Shown one piece after another: positions 1 to 7,718 of a stretch of 64,000 bases of DNA (its first letter is position 1; every line of letters starts with the position of its first letter). The position numbers and the translations under genes were made by a program. The notes beneath the pieces were generated by a model, which was given only the letters and a program-made list of their open reading frames with translations, did not search any database and had not been told where the DNA came from. This stretch comes from Longimicrobiales bacterium (GTDB lineage Bacteria; Gemmatimonadota; Gemmatimonadetes; Longimicrobiales; Gaopeijiaceae): positions 3,504,576 through 3,568,575 of the forward strand of contig OX639991.1 in the NCBI GenBank assembly GCA_951828585.1, given 5' to 3'.

Positions 1-348
1 CGCAAGGCGCTTCCCAGGTCGCGCGCGGACAGCGTTCTGACGAGTTGGGCCGCCGACTACGAACGCAAGAAGAACGCGTTGGCGAAGGCGGCTCCCACTC
101 CGGAGGGCCCGCCTTCGCGCCAGAACAGGGGTACGAGGAATCGCCCGGTCGCCAGGGCGACGAGACATCGGGGCCCGGCGCGGGACGACCGCGCGCCCGC
201 GACGCCGGGCAACGCCACGGCCTCGCGCGATTCCACCGGACCGGGGTCCGCCTCGCCGGCCGGCTCCGACGAGTCCCCTGCCGATACCGGAAAGCCGGCG
301 CGGTCCGGCCTCTTCGGCCTGTTCCGCCAGGGCCGTCGCTCCCGTTAG
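1..348 (+). CDS. C-terminal part of an unidentified protein (cut by window start)
   Basis: Frame 1 is open from the first base to a TAG stop at 346-348, giving about 115 residues with no start in the window. The first 30 residues contain a charged helix-like stretch (VLTSWAADYERKKNALAKA). The rest is low-complexity, rich in Pro, Arg, Gly and Ser, ending in GLFGLFRQGRRSR. Basic disordered tails of this kind are common on RNA helicases and other nucleic-acid binding proteins, but nothing here proves a family. Another frame (45-362) is also open; this frame is preferred because its third codon positions are GC-rich and its stop abuts a repeat, as happens at other gene ends in this window. Confidence 0.5.
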   Translation, partial: RKALPRSRADSVLTSWAADYERKKNALAKAAPTPEGPPSRQNRGTRNRPVARATRHRGPARDDRAPATPGNATASRDSTGPGSASPAGSDESPADTGKPARSGLFGLFRQGRRSR

Positions 349-400
349 CAGTCCGTGGATAAGGCCGCTCGAATGCCGTGGGGACTCTGTCCACGGGCTG
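346..400. repeat. Short palindromic REP/MITE-like repeat, complete small copy
   Basis: The left end CAGTCCGTGGA (349-359) and the right end TCCACGGGCTG (390-400) are imperfect inverted repeats around a 30-bp centre. The TAG stop of the preceding gene forms the outermost bases. The reverse complement of the centre, including CGGCATTCGAGCGGC, closely matches the start of the larger copy at 3237. It lies between two co-directional genes and has no U-run, so it is not a standard terminator. Confidence 0.75.
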
Positions 401-411
401 TTGGGTAGCCG

Positions 412-1038
412 TTGCCGGAGACTGCCGCTGGCACGGGAGCGGCAAGGCTGCGCTGGTGTCCGCCCCCCCGCCTGCACGAGTTGGTAGACGGGGGAACCGT
501 CGAGGTCGCGCGGCGCCTTCTGGGCTCCCTCGTCGTCTCCACCGTGGATGGCCGCGAAGCGAGCGGTCGCATTGTGGAAACCGAGGCCTACCTGGGGAGT
601 GACGACCCCGCCTCCCACGCCTTCAACGGACGGACTCCCCGCAATGACGCGATGTTCGGAGCGCGGGGAACCCTCTACGTCTACGTCTCCTACGGCATCC
701 ACCACTGCATCAACGTGGTAACGGGGAAGCAGGGAGACCCGGGGGCGGTCCTGATCCGGGCCCTCGAGCCCGCGTCGGGACTCGGTATCATGGCCCAGCG
801 CCGCGGCCGCACCACCGAGCTGTGCAGCGGTCCGGGCCGGCTGGCCCAGGCGCTGGGGATCACGATGCGCCACAACGCCCACCAGCTGTCCGTGCCCCCG
901 ATCCGCCTCGTTTCGCGGCCGGCTGGCACCGCCGCGGAGGTGGGGACTTCGGGCCGCATCGGCGTGTCCCGCGCCGCGGACCGCCCGCTCCGCTTCTTCC
1001 TGAAGGGGCATCCGGCGGTGAAGCCGCCGAGGTGGTAA
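412..1038 (+). CDS. DNA-3-methyladenine glycosylase (AAG/Mpg family)
   Basis: The protein removes 3-methyladenine and other alkylated or deaminated purines from DNA to start base excision repair. Visible family motifs are ARRLLGSLVV, GRIVETEAYLG (containing the catalytic Glu), DPASHAFNGRTPRN, GTLYVYVSYGIHHCINVVT and the late LCSGPGRLAQALGI. At 208 residues the length is normal for the family. The start is uncertain: TTG at 412 is the longest option, and family homology begins only near residue 20 (RLHELVDGGTVEVARRLLG). A palindromic repeat separates it from the upstream gene, and NhaC follows within 10 bases, so the two may share a transcript. Confidence 0.93.
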   Translation: MPETAAGTGAARLRWCPPPRLHELVDGGTVEVARRLLGSLVVSTVDGREASGRIVETEAYLGSDDPASHAFNGRTPRNDAMFGARGTLYVYVSYGIHHCINVVTGKQGDPGAVLIRALEPASGLGIMAQRRGRTTELCSGPGRLAQALGITMRHNAHQLSVPPIRLVSRPAGTAAEVGTSGRIGVSRAADRPLRFFLKGHPAVKPPRW

Positions 1039-1048
1039 GTTGTACGCC

Positions 1049-2467
1049 ATGAACGATCCGACGTGGGTTTCAATACTTCCGCCGCTCCTGGCGATCGGGC
1101 TCGCCATCGCTTCGCGCCAGGTCTACCTGTCCCTCGCCGGAGGCCTCTGGCTCGGCTGGTCCATCCTCAACAACTGGAACTTCGGCGCCGGGCTCATGAG
1201 GACGGTGGAATCCACCGCCGAGGTTTTCGCGAACACCGGCAACGCGATGGTCATCATGTTCACCCTGGTCATGGGGGCGCTCATCGCGACCGTCAGCGCT
1301 TCAGGGGGCGTGTCGGGCTTCGTGGCGGCGCTGGAACGCCGGAAGTGGGTGACCGGCGGGCGCGGCGCACAGCTGCTGGCGTGGGTGCTTGGGGTCGTCA
1401 TCTTCATCGAGTCGAACCTGACGGTGCTGGTCGCCGGTTCGGTATCGCGTCCTCTCTTCGACCGCTACCGGAAGTCGCGCGAGAAACTGGCCTACCTGAT
1501 CGACTCGACGAGCGCGCCGATCTGCATCCTGATCCCGCTCAATGCGTGGGGCGCCTACAATCTGAGCCTGCTCAGCGAGTCGGGCGTGCCTGAGGGGGAC
1601 ACGCTGGGCATCTTCGCGCGCTCGATCCTCTTCAACTTCTACTCCTACGCGGCGGTCCTCCTGGCGCTGGCCGTCATCCTCTTCAAGCTGGACTGGGGAC
1701 CGATGAAGAAGGCCGAGGAGCGGGCCGCCAAGGGCGAGGTGCTCTGGCCCGACGCCACCCCGATGATGGACGAAGGCGTCCTGGAACAGACCGAAGAGCC
1801 GCCGATCCCGGCCCGCGCCGCCAACATGATCGTCCCGATCGTGGTGCTGGTCGCGATGATGCCCGTCATGCTCTGGCTGACGCGTACGGAAGGGAGCCCG
1901 TTCGGAAACGGTTCCATGGCAGTGCTCTGCGCCTCGCTGGCCGGCCTAGTGTCCGCCTGGATCATGATGCTCGTTCAGAAGGCCTACAAGATCGACGAGC
2001 TGGTGCGGATCGCGCTCCGCGGGGCCGGGGGCCTCGTGCCGCTGGCGGTGATCCTGATCCTCGCTCTGGCGCTGGGAGGCATGACCCGGGAACTGGGCAC
2101 GGGTGTATACGTGGCCGGTATCGCCCGCGACGTGCTGTCTCCGGCGGTCTTCCTGCCGCTGGTCTTCGTGGTGTCGTCGGCAATCGCCTTCTCGATCGGA
2201 TCGAGCTGGGGCACCTTCGCCATCATGATCCCGATCGTGGTGCCGGCCGCCGCCGCCCTCGGCCTCGACCTGTCGCCCTTCCTCGCGGCGGCGCTGGCGG
2301 GCGGCATCTTCGGCGACCACTGCTCTCCGATCAGCGACACGACCATCATCTCGTCGATGGCCGCCGCCACCGACCACGTGGACCACGTCCGCACCCAGTT
2401 GCCGTATGCGCTGGCGGCCGGCGCGGTCGCCACCGTCTGTTTCGCCGTCGTGGGCGTCTTCCTGTAG
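1049..2467 (+). CDS. nhaC: NhaC-family Na+/H+ antiporter
   Basis: This 472-residue polytopic inner-membrane protein has about 11 hydrophobic segments. NhaC-type motifs include SILPPLLAIGLAI near the N-terminus, the YRKSREKLAYLIDSTSAP region, and FGDHCSPISDTTIISS near the C-terminus followed by DHVDHVRTQLPYA. It likely exchanges Na+ for protons. ATG at 1049 is preferred over the TTG at 1040 because GGTGGTAAG just upstream can serve as ribosome binding site. The gene follows the glycosylase stop by 10 bases and is followed 19 bases later by etfB. A longer paralogue lies at 53030-55045. The exact ion specificity cannot be read from sequence. Confidence 0.9.
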   Translation: MNDPTWVSILPPLLAIGLAIASRQVYLSLAGGLWLGWSILNNWNFGAGLMRTVESTAEVFANTGNAMVIMFTLVMGALIATVSASGGVSGFVAALERRKWVTGGRGAQLLAWVLGVVIFIESNLTVLVAGSVSRPLFDRYRKSREKLAYLIDSTSAPICILIPLNAWGAYNLSLLSESGVPEGDTLGIFARSILFNFYSYAAVLLALAVILFKLDWGPMKKAEERAAKGEVLWPDATPMMDEGVLEQTEEPPIPARAANMIVPIVVLVAMMPVMLWLTRTEGSPFGNGSMAVLCASLAGLVSAWIMMLVQKAYKIDELVRIALRGAGGLVPLAVILILALALGGMTRELGTGVYVAGIARDVLSPAVFLPLVFVVSSAIAFSIGSSWGTFAIMIPIVVPAAAALGLDLSPFLAAALAGGIFGDHCSPISDTTIISSMAAATDHVDHVRTQLPYALAAGAVATVCFAVVGVFL

Positions 2468-2486
2468 CGGCCCCGGGGAAAGCGAA

Positions 2487-3236
2487 ATGAACATCACCGT
2501 GTGCGTGAAACGCGTCCCCGATACGGAAACCCGCATCCGGATCGCCGACGACGGCCGCGAAATCGTGCCCGACGGCGTCAAGTACGTGCTCAGCCCGTAC
2601 GACGAGTTTGCGGTCGAATGCGCCCTGCAGCTGACCGAGGAGGCGGGCGCGGGCGAGGTGACCCTCTTGAGCTTTGGGCCCGAGGCCACGAAGGAGTCGT
2701 TGCGATCGGGGCTGGCTCTGGGCGCGCACCGGGCCGTGCTGCTCAAGGGCGAGCCGACCGTGGACGGATGGGCCACGGCGCGCGTGCTGGCGTCCGAGCT
2801 GGCTGGGGGAGACGCGGAGATCATCCTCTTCGGGGTCAAGGCGGTCGACGACGACCAGCAGCAGGTCGGCCCCATGGTGGCGGGACTGCTGGGGCGGCCC
2901 TGCGCGACTTCGGTGGCGGAAATCGAGGTGGGGGACGGCGTGGTCACCTGTCGCCGAGCGGTCGAGGGGGGACAGGAGGTGGTCGAGATGGATCTTCCCT
3001 CGGTGGCAACGCTGACCAAGGGGAAGTACGAGCCCCGCTACGCCTCGCTGAGGGGGATCATGATGGCGAAGCGAAAGCCGATGATCGAGAAGGACGCACC
3101 CGTCGTGCAGCCGGGGCTGGTGGTCGAGGGACTGGAGTATCCGCCGCCGCGCCCCGAGGGACGGATCGTGGGGGAGGGGGGGGAGGCGGTCGGGGAGCTT
3201 GTGAGGCTGCTGCGCGAAGAAGCGAAGGTGCTTTAG
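2487..3236 (+). CDS. etfB: Electron transfer flavoprotein beta subunit
   Basis: EtfB forms a heterodimer with EtfA and passes electrons from acyl-CoA and other flavoprotein dehydrogenases to the membrane quinone pool through ETF:quinone oxidoreductase. The protein has 249 residues, a normal length. Motifs are MNITVCVKRVPDTETRI, the SPYDEFAVE segment, the AMP-site region LFGVKAVDDDQQQVGPMVAGLLG, and LPSVATLTKGKYEPRYASLRGIMMAKRKP. ATG at 2487 follows a GGGGAAAG ribosome binding site. The TAG stop at 3234-3236 is also the outer end of the repeat at 3237. Its partner etfA now lies 1.7 kb downstream because an IS element inserted between them. Confidence 0.96.
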   Translation: MNITVCVKRVPDTETRIRIADDGREIVPDGVKYVLSPYDEFAVECALQLTEEAGAGEVTLLSFGPEATKESLRSGLALGAHRAVLLKGEPTVDGWATARVLASELAGGDAEIILFGVKAVDDDQQQVGPMVAGLLGRPCATSVAEIEVGDGVVTCRRAVEGGQEVVEMDLPSVATLTKGKYEPRYASLRGIMMAKRKPMIEKDAPVVQPGLVVEGLEYPPPRPEGRIVGEGGEAVGELVRLLREEAKVL

Positions 3237-3476
3237 CAGCCCGTGGACAAAATCCCCCCGGCATTCGAGCGGCGATGCATCCGCGCTGGCCGCTTCGCTT
3301 CAGCTGTTCATCATGTAAAGCAGACATTACATTATGTCATGTGTAGTATACATTGTGCCACCTCAAGGCTTCGCTCTGCGTTGCTACTCGGGGGAATAGC
3401 GCTGCTATTCCCCCTTCATCGCGCCTTGCCAGCCCGGCACCTCGCCGCTCTCGGTGCTCGTGCGGCTCTATCCACG
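3234..3476. repeat. Long palindromic REP/MITE-like repeat, left portion (split by IS)
   Basis: The element begins with TAGCAGCCCGTGGACAAAA right at the etfB stop and runs to GGCTCTATCCACG, where the IS1111-type element interrupts it; its last bases GACTGCTAG resume at 4877. Rejoined, the ends CAGCCCGTGGA and TCCACGGACTG form terminal inverted repeats of a unit of about 245 bp. The right-end segment 3425-3476 recurs with changes at 16327-16374 and 58630-58661, and positions 3419-3439 recur exactly (21 bp, opposite strand) at 13356-13376. No coding sequence is convincing here. Confidence 0.75.
3314..3352. promoter_or_regulatory. 39-bp double TGT-N12-ACA operator-like site (copy 1)
   Basis: The AT-rich 39-bp site consists of two 18-bp dyads, TGTAA-N8-TTACA and TGTCA-N8-ATACA, separated by TTA. 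Two further sites with the same architecture lie at 30441 and 39762; this copy matches the 39762 copy at 32 of 39 positions. It lies inside the long repeat between etfB and the IS transposase. The arrangement looks like a binding site for a dimeric regulator. Its role is unknown. Confidence 0.5.
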
Positions 3477-3566
3477 ATGGAGTGGACGCCCCCTCCCGAC
3501 GGCATCGCAATGTGCCAAGATGGTACTGAGCGATATGTCGAACCATCTGAGGGAGGAGGCATCCAC

Positions 3567-4583
3567 ATGGAAGAGGTTAGCATCATCGGGATCGATCTGG
3601 CAAAGCGGAGCTTCCAGGTGCACGGGGCCAAGGCGGACGGGTCGGTGGCGTACCGCAGGAAGCTGAGCCGCGGGAAGCTGTTGGGCTTTCTCGCCGCGCA
3701 GCCGCCTTGCGCGGTGGCGATGGAGGCGTGCGCCAGCGCCCACTACTGGGGCCGGGAGATCATGGCACTCGGCCACGAGGTGAGGCTGGTTCCTCCGATC
3801 TACGTGAAGCCCTTCGTCAAGCGCCACAAGAACGACGCGGCCGACGCGGAGGCGATTACGGAGGCCGCGCAGCGTCCGACGATGCACTTCGTGGCGGTAA
3901 AGACCGAGGCGCAACAGGCGCGGGGGATGCTCTTTCACACCCGTGACCTGCTGGTGCGCCAGCGCACGCAGACGATCAACGCGCTTCGGGGCCACCTGGC
4001 CGAGTACGGCGTTGTGGCTCCGCAGGGCAGGTCCCGGATCGGGCAGCTGGCCCGGGTGCTCGAGGACGGCGACTGTGGCCTTCCGGAGGCGGTCGTCGAG
4101 CTGGGCCGTCTGCTGCTCGGTCGGATCGATGAGCTTGACGAGAAGATCGATGGGCTCGACCGCGAGATCCGGGTGAGCGCCCGGGAGTGTGAAGAGACGG
4201 CGCGTCTGATGACGATCCCCGGAATCGGGCCGGTCACCGCGATGGCCATCCAGGCCTTCGCACCGCCGATGGAGGGCTTCCGGTGCGGGCGCGACTTCTC
4301 GGCCTGGCTCGGCCTCGTGCCTCGGCAGCACACCACCGGCGGCAAGCCGAGGCTGGGCAGGATATCGAAGATGGGCCAGCGCGACCTGAGACGCCTCCTG
4401 GTCACGGGAGCCATGGCGGTCATTCGGCATGCGAGCCGGGGCGGTGAGGCTGCGGATCCGTGGCTGGCCGGGATGCTGGCGCGCAAGCCCAGGAAGCTGG
4501 TTGCGGTAGCGCTCGCCAACAGGACGGCGCGGAGGGTCTGGGCCCTGGCCGCCAGGAAGGAGGCGTACCGCGCTGTCGCCTGA
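3567..4583 (+). CDS. IS110-family DEDD transposase
   Basis: This 338-residue protein has the two-domain IS110 layout: an N-terminal RuvC-like DEDD domain with GIDLAK (D10), AMEACASAHYW (E53) and KNDAADAEAI (D90, D93), a coiled linker around residues 175-205, then a helix-hairpin-helix IPGIGPVTA (218-226) and the C-terminal transposase domain FSAWLGLVPRQHTTGGKPR LGRISK. In many relatives the last motif reads HSTGGK or HSSGGK; here the position normally occupied by the conserved Ser appears to be Thr256. ATG at 3567 is well placed behind GGGAGGAGG. The protein recombines DNA with the help of a structured RNA made by the element's own noncoding end. Confidence 0.95.
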   Translation: MEEVSIIGIDLAKRSFQVHGAKADGSVAYRRKLSRGKLLGFLAAQPPCAVAMEACASAHYWGREIMALGHEVRLVPPIYVKPFVKRHKNDAADAEAITEAAQRPTMHFVAVKTEAQQARGMLFHTRDLLVRQRTQTINALRGHLAEYGVVAPQGRSRIGQLARVLEDGDCGLPEAVVELGRLLLGRIDELDEKIDGLDREIRVSARECEETARLMTIPGIGPVTAMAIQAFAPPMEGFRCGRDFSAWLGLVPRQHTTGGKPRLGRISKMGQRDLRRLLVTGAMAVIRHASRGGEAADPWLAGMLARKPRKLVAVALANRTARRVWALAARKEAYRAVA

Positions 4584-4860
4584 GCGGGCAGCGAAAGGAA
4601 AGTAGCGAAGCAGAAAAGCCGACGGGAGAATTGGGCGGCAGGACGCACGAACGGAGTAAGGGCAAACGGTCGATGAGACGGGATCGGAAAAACCAGCTAG
4701 CAGTCCAGGGCCTGAGAGCCCGCTTCCACGATTTGGATCCGATCTCACGAACACCATACGGGCCCGCGGCCAACGAGAGCCGCATCAAGAGGCCGGACAT
4801 ACGACAGTACCTGACCAGATTGCCACCGACTCGGTTCCCGCATCCGGGCTTGCCCACCCT
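4584..4860 (+). other. Noncoding 3' part of the IS; candidate guide-RNA region
   Basis: About 277 bp between the transposase stop and the right inverted repeat hold no plausible gene. IS110-family elements encode a structured bridge RNA in a noncoding end, on the 3' side in IS1111-type members. This stretch is long enough for such an RNA and includes CTAGCAGTCC (about 4699), which resembles the TAGCAGTCCG end of the target repeat. That match is suggestive only, since no RNA fold was computed. Confidence 0.35.
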
Positions 4861-4876
4861 GGGGCGTCCACATACG

Positions 4877-4885
4877 GACTGCTAG
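4877..4885. repeat. Right terminal remnant of the IS-split palindromic repeat
   Basis: GACTGCTAG here completes the repeat whose left portion ends at 3476. The rejoined end differs from the copy at 58630-58661 at only three of 32 positions. Confidence 0.7.
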
Positions 4886-4951
4886 GGGAATGCGCACGAT
4901 CTACGAGGGACATCCGACAGGGGGCCCGCGGCCACCGGAGAGGGCCGAATC

Positions 4952-5923
4952 ATGACGGACGTCCTCGCGGTCACCGAATCGAAGCGAGGCGCGGTAGCGG
5001 GCGTGTCCCGCGAAGTGATGACGGTCGCCCGCACGCTGGCGGATTCGCTGGGCGGCTCGGCCGATGTGGCCGTGCCGGGAGCTCAAGGGGGTGAGCTGGG
5101 AGCATGGGGCGCCGACAACGTCCTCCAGTTCGACGCGGGAGGCAACGCGCCGGGTGGTCAGGACCCCTTCGCGGCCGCGCTCGCCGATCACATCCGCGCA
5201 GGCGGGTACGCGGCGGTGGTCTTCGCGGCCAGCGCCACCGGCAGGGACCTCGCCCCCCGGGTCGCGGCCAGGCTGGGCGTGTCCCTGGTCACCGACTGCA
5301 CCGACGTAGAGGTTGTCGACGGCGGCATCGTGGTCACGCGGCCGGTCTTCGCGGGCAAGGCCCTCGCGCGCGTCCGGGCCCTCTCGACCCCCGCGCTGCT
5401 CTCGATCCGGCCGAACGTCTTCGCGGCCCGGGAAGCACCCCGCGCGGCCACGGTGGCGGAGATCGGCGCGGGCGCGGCCGGAAACCAGCCCGGCTACCGC
5501 GTGGTGGGCTTCGAAGCCTCGCAGGGCGCGGCCCTGGATGTCTCCGAAGCCACCATCGTGGTGTCGGGCGGCAGGGGCATGAAGGGACCCGAGAACTGGC
5601 ACCTCCTCGCGGATCTCCGGGACGCGATCGGCGAGATGGCGGCGCTCGGCGCCTCGAGGGCCGTGGTTGACGCCGGCTGGCGCCCGCACGCCGAGCAGGT
5701 GGGACAGACCGGCAAGACCGTCACCCCGAAACTGTACTTCGCCATCGCCATCTCGGGGGCGATCCAGCACCTGGCCGGGATGCGCACCTCGGGCGTGATC
5801 GTGGCGGTCAACCGCGATGCGGACGCCCCGATCTTCGGCGTGGCAGACTACGGGATCGTCGGAGACGCCTTCGAGGTGGTGCCGAAGCTGGCCGAAGCGA
5901 TTCGGGAGCTTCGGCAGGGCTGA
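4952..5923 (+). CDS. etfA: Electron transfer flavoprotein alpha subunit
   Basis: EtfA carries the FAD of the ETF heterodimer. The protein has 323 residues with an N-terminal alpha/beta domain (residues 1-190) and the conserved C-terminal FAD domain: [50 protein letters not shown] and [30 protein letters not shown] precedes the ATG. It lies just beyond the IS element, so its original co-transcription with etfB must now cross the IS or start from a promoter inside it. The coding sequence is intact. Confidence 0.96.
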   Translation: MTDVLAVTESKRGAVAGVSREVMTVARTLADSLGGSADVAVPGAQGGELGAWGADNVLQFDAGGNAPGGQDPFAAALADHIRAGGYAAVVFAASATGRDLAPRVAARLGVSLVTDCTDVEVVDGGIVVTRPVFAGKALARVRALSTPALLSIRPNVFAAREAPRAATVAEIGAGAAGNQPGYRVVGFEASQGAALDVSEATIVVSGGRGMKGPENWHLLADLRDAIGEMAALGASRAVVDAGWRPHAEQVGQTGKTVTPKLYFAIAISGAIQHLAGMRTSGVIVAVNRDADAPIFGVADYGIVGDAFEVVPKLAEAIRELRQG

Positions 5924-5929
5924 CTCGGC

Positions 5930-6373
5930 TCACTTCTCCGGTGGCTTCCCCAGGACCTTCACCGGATCCACCTCGCGTCCCCAGCGCCAGAACTCGAAGT
6001 GAAGATGCGGCCCCGTTGCGTTGCCCGACTGCCCCGTGCGGCCGATCACCGTCCTCTTGGTGACTTCCTGCCCCTCCCTGACCGCAATCTCCGAGAGGTG
6101 GGCGTACACCGAAAGCGCGTCCTTGCCGTGGTCTATCCGGATCACCTTGCCGTAACCGCTCATCGTGCCGGCCGAGCGCACCCGTCCGCTCAGGACCGGG
6201 CGCACCGGCGTCCCCAGCTCGGCCGCGAGATCGATCCCGCGGTGCATGTCCCCAAAGATGCCTCCTCCGCGCACACCGAAGGGGGATCGAACCGGGCCCC
6301 TGACGGGCCACTGGGGCGTCTGGCAGGCCTGGAGCGCGATCAGGGAGCAGATCAGACCCAGGCGCTTCATCAT
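5930..6373 (-). CDS. M23-family peptidase lipoprotein (LytM-type endopeptidase)
   Basis: The 147-residue protein has a lipoprotein signal (MMKRLGLICSLIALQAC, lipobox LQAC) followed directly by a LytM/M23 domain. Zinc-ligand motifs are HRGIDLA (H-x3-D) and GPHLHFEF (H-x-H). Such enzymes cleave peptidoglycan cross-bridges or activate amidases at the cell envelope. The ATG overlaps the TGA of moeA, so translation is probably coupled. It converges tail-to-tail with etfA, 6 bp apart. The domain is minimal, with no LysM or coiled-coil extension. Confidence 0.9.
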   Translation of the reverse strand: MMKRLGLICSLIALQACQTPQWPVRGPVRSPFGVRGGGIFGDMHRGIDLAAELGTPVRPVLSGRVRSAGTMSGYGKVIRIDHGKDALSVYAHLSEIAVREGQEVTKRTVIGRTGQSGNATGPHLHFEFWRWGREVDPVKVLGKPPEK

Positions 6374-7704
6374 CTTCCCGGCAGCAGCATGACCGTAATC
6401 CGGTCGCCCGCCTCGACGCGCGCTACCCCCTCCGGAATCACCGCCAGGCCGTCGGCGTCCCGCAGAGAGCGAACGAGCCCGCTCCCCTGAGGCCCCGTGA
6501 GGGAACAGCGCAATCCCAAGCCTCCGGTGAACGCCCCCGCGTCTCCAGCGGCTTCCGGCACGGTCGCCTCACCCGAAGGCTCCTCCCCCACGTCGCCGGA
6601 CAGGCTGACGCGGTAGAAGTGGGTCAGGCCGGGCGGAGAGGAGAGAGCGGTGTCGGTGCGGGCCTCGACGGTTGTCCCGCGCGGTCGCAACGACCCCAAC
6701 CGGGCCCTCAGGTACGGCGCCACGAACACGTGGAAGGTGACGAACGCCGACGCCGGATTGCCCGGGAGCCCGAAGACGGGCAGGGGGATGCCGTCCCGAG
6801 GCAGGTGTCCGAAGGAGAGCGGGCTCCCCGGGCGCACCCGGGCCCGCCAGAAATCCAGTTGAAAACCAAGCCGCAGAAGGACCCTCTTCAGCAAGTCCTT
6901 GTCGCCCATGGACGCCCCCCCCGTGGTCACCAGCACGTCGACCTCTCCCACCGACTCCAACTTTTCGAGCAGCGCCCCCGGACTGTCCGCGACAACCCCC
7001 AGGTCGACCGGTACCGCACCCGCCTCCACCACCCCCGCGGCCATCATGGCCCGGTTGGTGTCGGGAACCCCCCGGCCCGCGGCCACGCGGTCGAAACGGT
7101 CCATCCCCACCAGCTCGTCGCCGCTCGACAGCACGCCCACGCGCGGCCGCCGGTACACGGGGACGGGGTCGCACCCGCTGGCCAGGAGCACAGGCAGCGA
7201 CCCGGAGTGCACGACAGTGCCCGCCGGAACCGTCTCGGCGCCCACGAGCATGTCCTTGCCGGCCGCGCGGATGTGCTTGCCCACGTCGTCGGTGCGGTGA
7301 ATAACCACGAACCCGGACTCGGCTTCGCCGTCGGTGTGCTCGACCCGGATCACCGAGTCGAAGCCGTCGGGTATGGAGCCGCCCGTCATCACGCGCACGG
7401 CCGCTCCCGCCGGAACGCCCGCCAGGGGAATCGCCCCCGGGTACGATTCGCCCGCGACCGGCAGCCGCAACGTCCCGTCCGCCAACCCTTCGAGGTCGCC
7501 GCTCCGCACCGCGAAGCCGTCCATGGCGCTGTTTCGCCACGCCGGGAGGGTGGCGCGCGCCCGAATCGTCTCCGCGACGGTACGGCCCAGCGCCCGCGAG
7601 GCGGCCACCGAGGTCGCCGACATGGGACGCGCATGGGCCAGGATGCGTGCCAGCGCCTCGTCGCAGGAGAGCCAGTCGGCGTCGAGGTGTTGGGAACCGG
7701 CCAC
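6370..7704 (-). CDS. moeA: Molybdopterin molybdenumtransferase MoeA
   Basis: MoeA inserts molybdate into adenylylated molybdopterin in the last step of molybdenum cofactor synthesis. The protein shows the MoeA order: N-terminal DEALARILAHA, the RNSAMDGFAVRSGD motif, GAAVRVMTGGSIPDGFDSVIRVEHT, the MoCF-like domain with VGVLSSGDELV and VLVTTGGASMGDKDLLK, GLPGNPASAFVTFHVFVAPYLR, and a C-terminal beta domain. The open frame extends to 7767, overlapping the upstream gene; GTG at 7704, 14 bp after that gene's stop, is the likely start (444 residues). moaC lies elsewhere at 17883-18386. Confidence 0.93.
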   Translation of the reverse strand: MAGSQHLDADWLSCDEALARILAHARPMSATSVAASRALGRTVAETIRARATLPAWRNSAMDGFAVRSGDLEGLADGTLRLPVAGESYPGAIPLAGVPAGAAVRVMTGGSIPDGFDSVIRVEHTDGEAESGFVVIHRTDDVGKHIRAAGKDMLVGAETVPAGTVVHSGSLPVLLASGCDPVPVYRRPRVGVLSSGDELVGMDRFDRVAAGRGVPDTNRAMMAAGVVEAGAVPVDLGVVADSPGALLEKLESVGEVDVLVTTGGASMGDKDLLKRVLLRLGFQLDFWRARVRPGSPLSFGHLPRDGIPLPVFGLPGNPASAFVTFHVFVAPYLRARLGSLRPRGTTVEARTDTALSSPPGLTHFYRVSLSGDVGEEPSGEATVPEAAGDAGAFTGGLGLRCSLTGPQGSGLVRSLRDADGLAVIPEGVARVEAGDRITVMLLPGR

Positions 7705-7718
7705 GGCCCGCTCGTCCG

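Larger units (their letters stand above)
3477..4876 (+). mobile_element. IS110-family (IS1111-type) insertion sequence, 1,400 bp
   Basis: The element carries one DEDD transposase and has subterminal inverted repeats GTGGACGCCCC (3482-3492) and GGGGCGTCCAC (4861-4871), as expected of the IS1111 subgroup. Deleting 1,400 bp joins the left flank TATCCACG to the right flank GACTGCTAG and restores the right end of the palindromic repeat almost exactly as seen at 58630-58661. The exact ends are ambiguous by the 3-bp ACG present at both junctions. Insertion into REP-like palindromes is a known habit of IS110/IS1111 elements. The element separates etfB from etfA. Confidence 0.9.
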
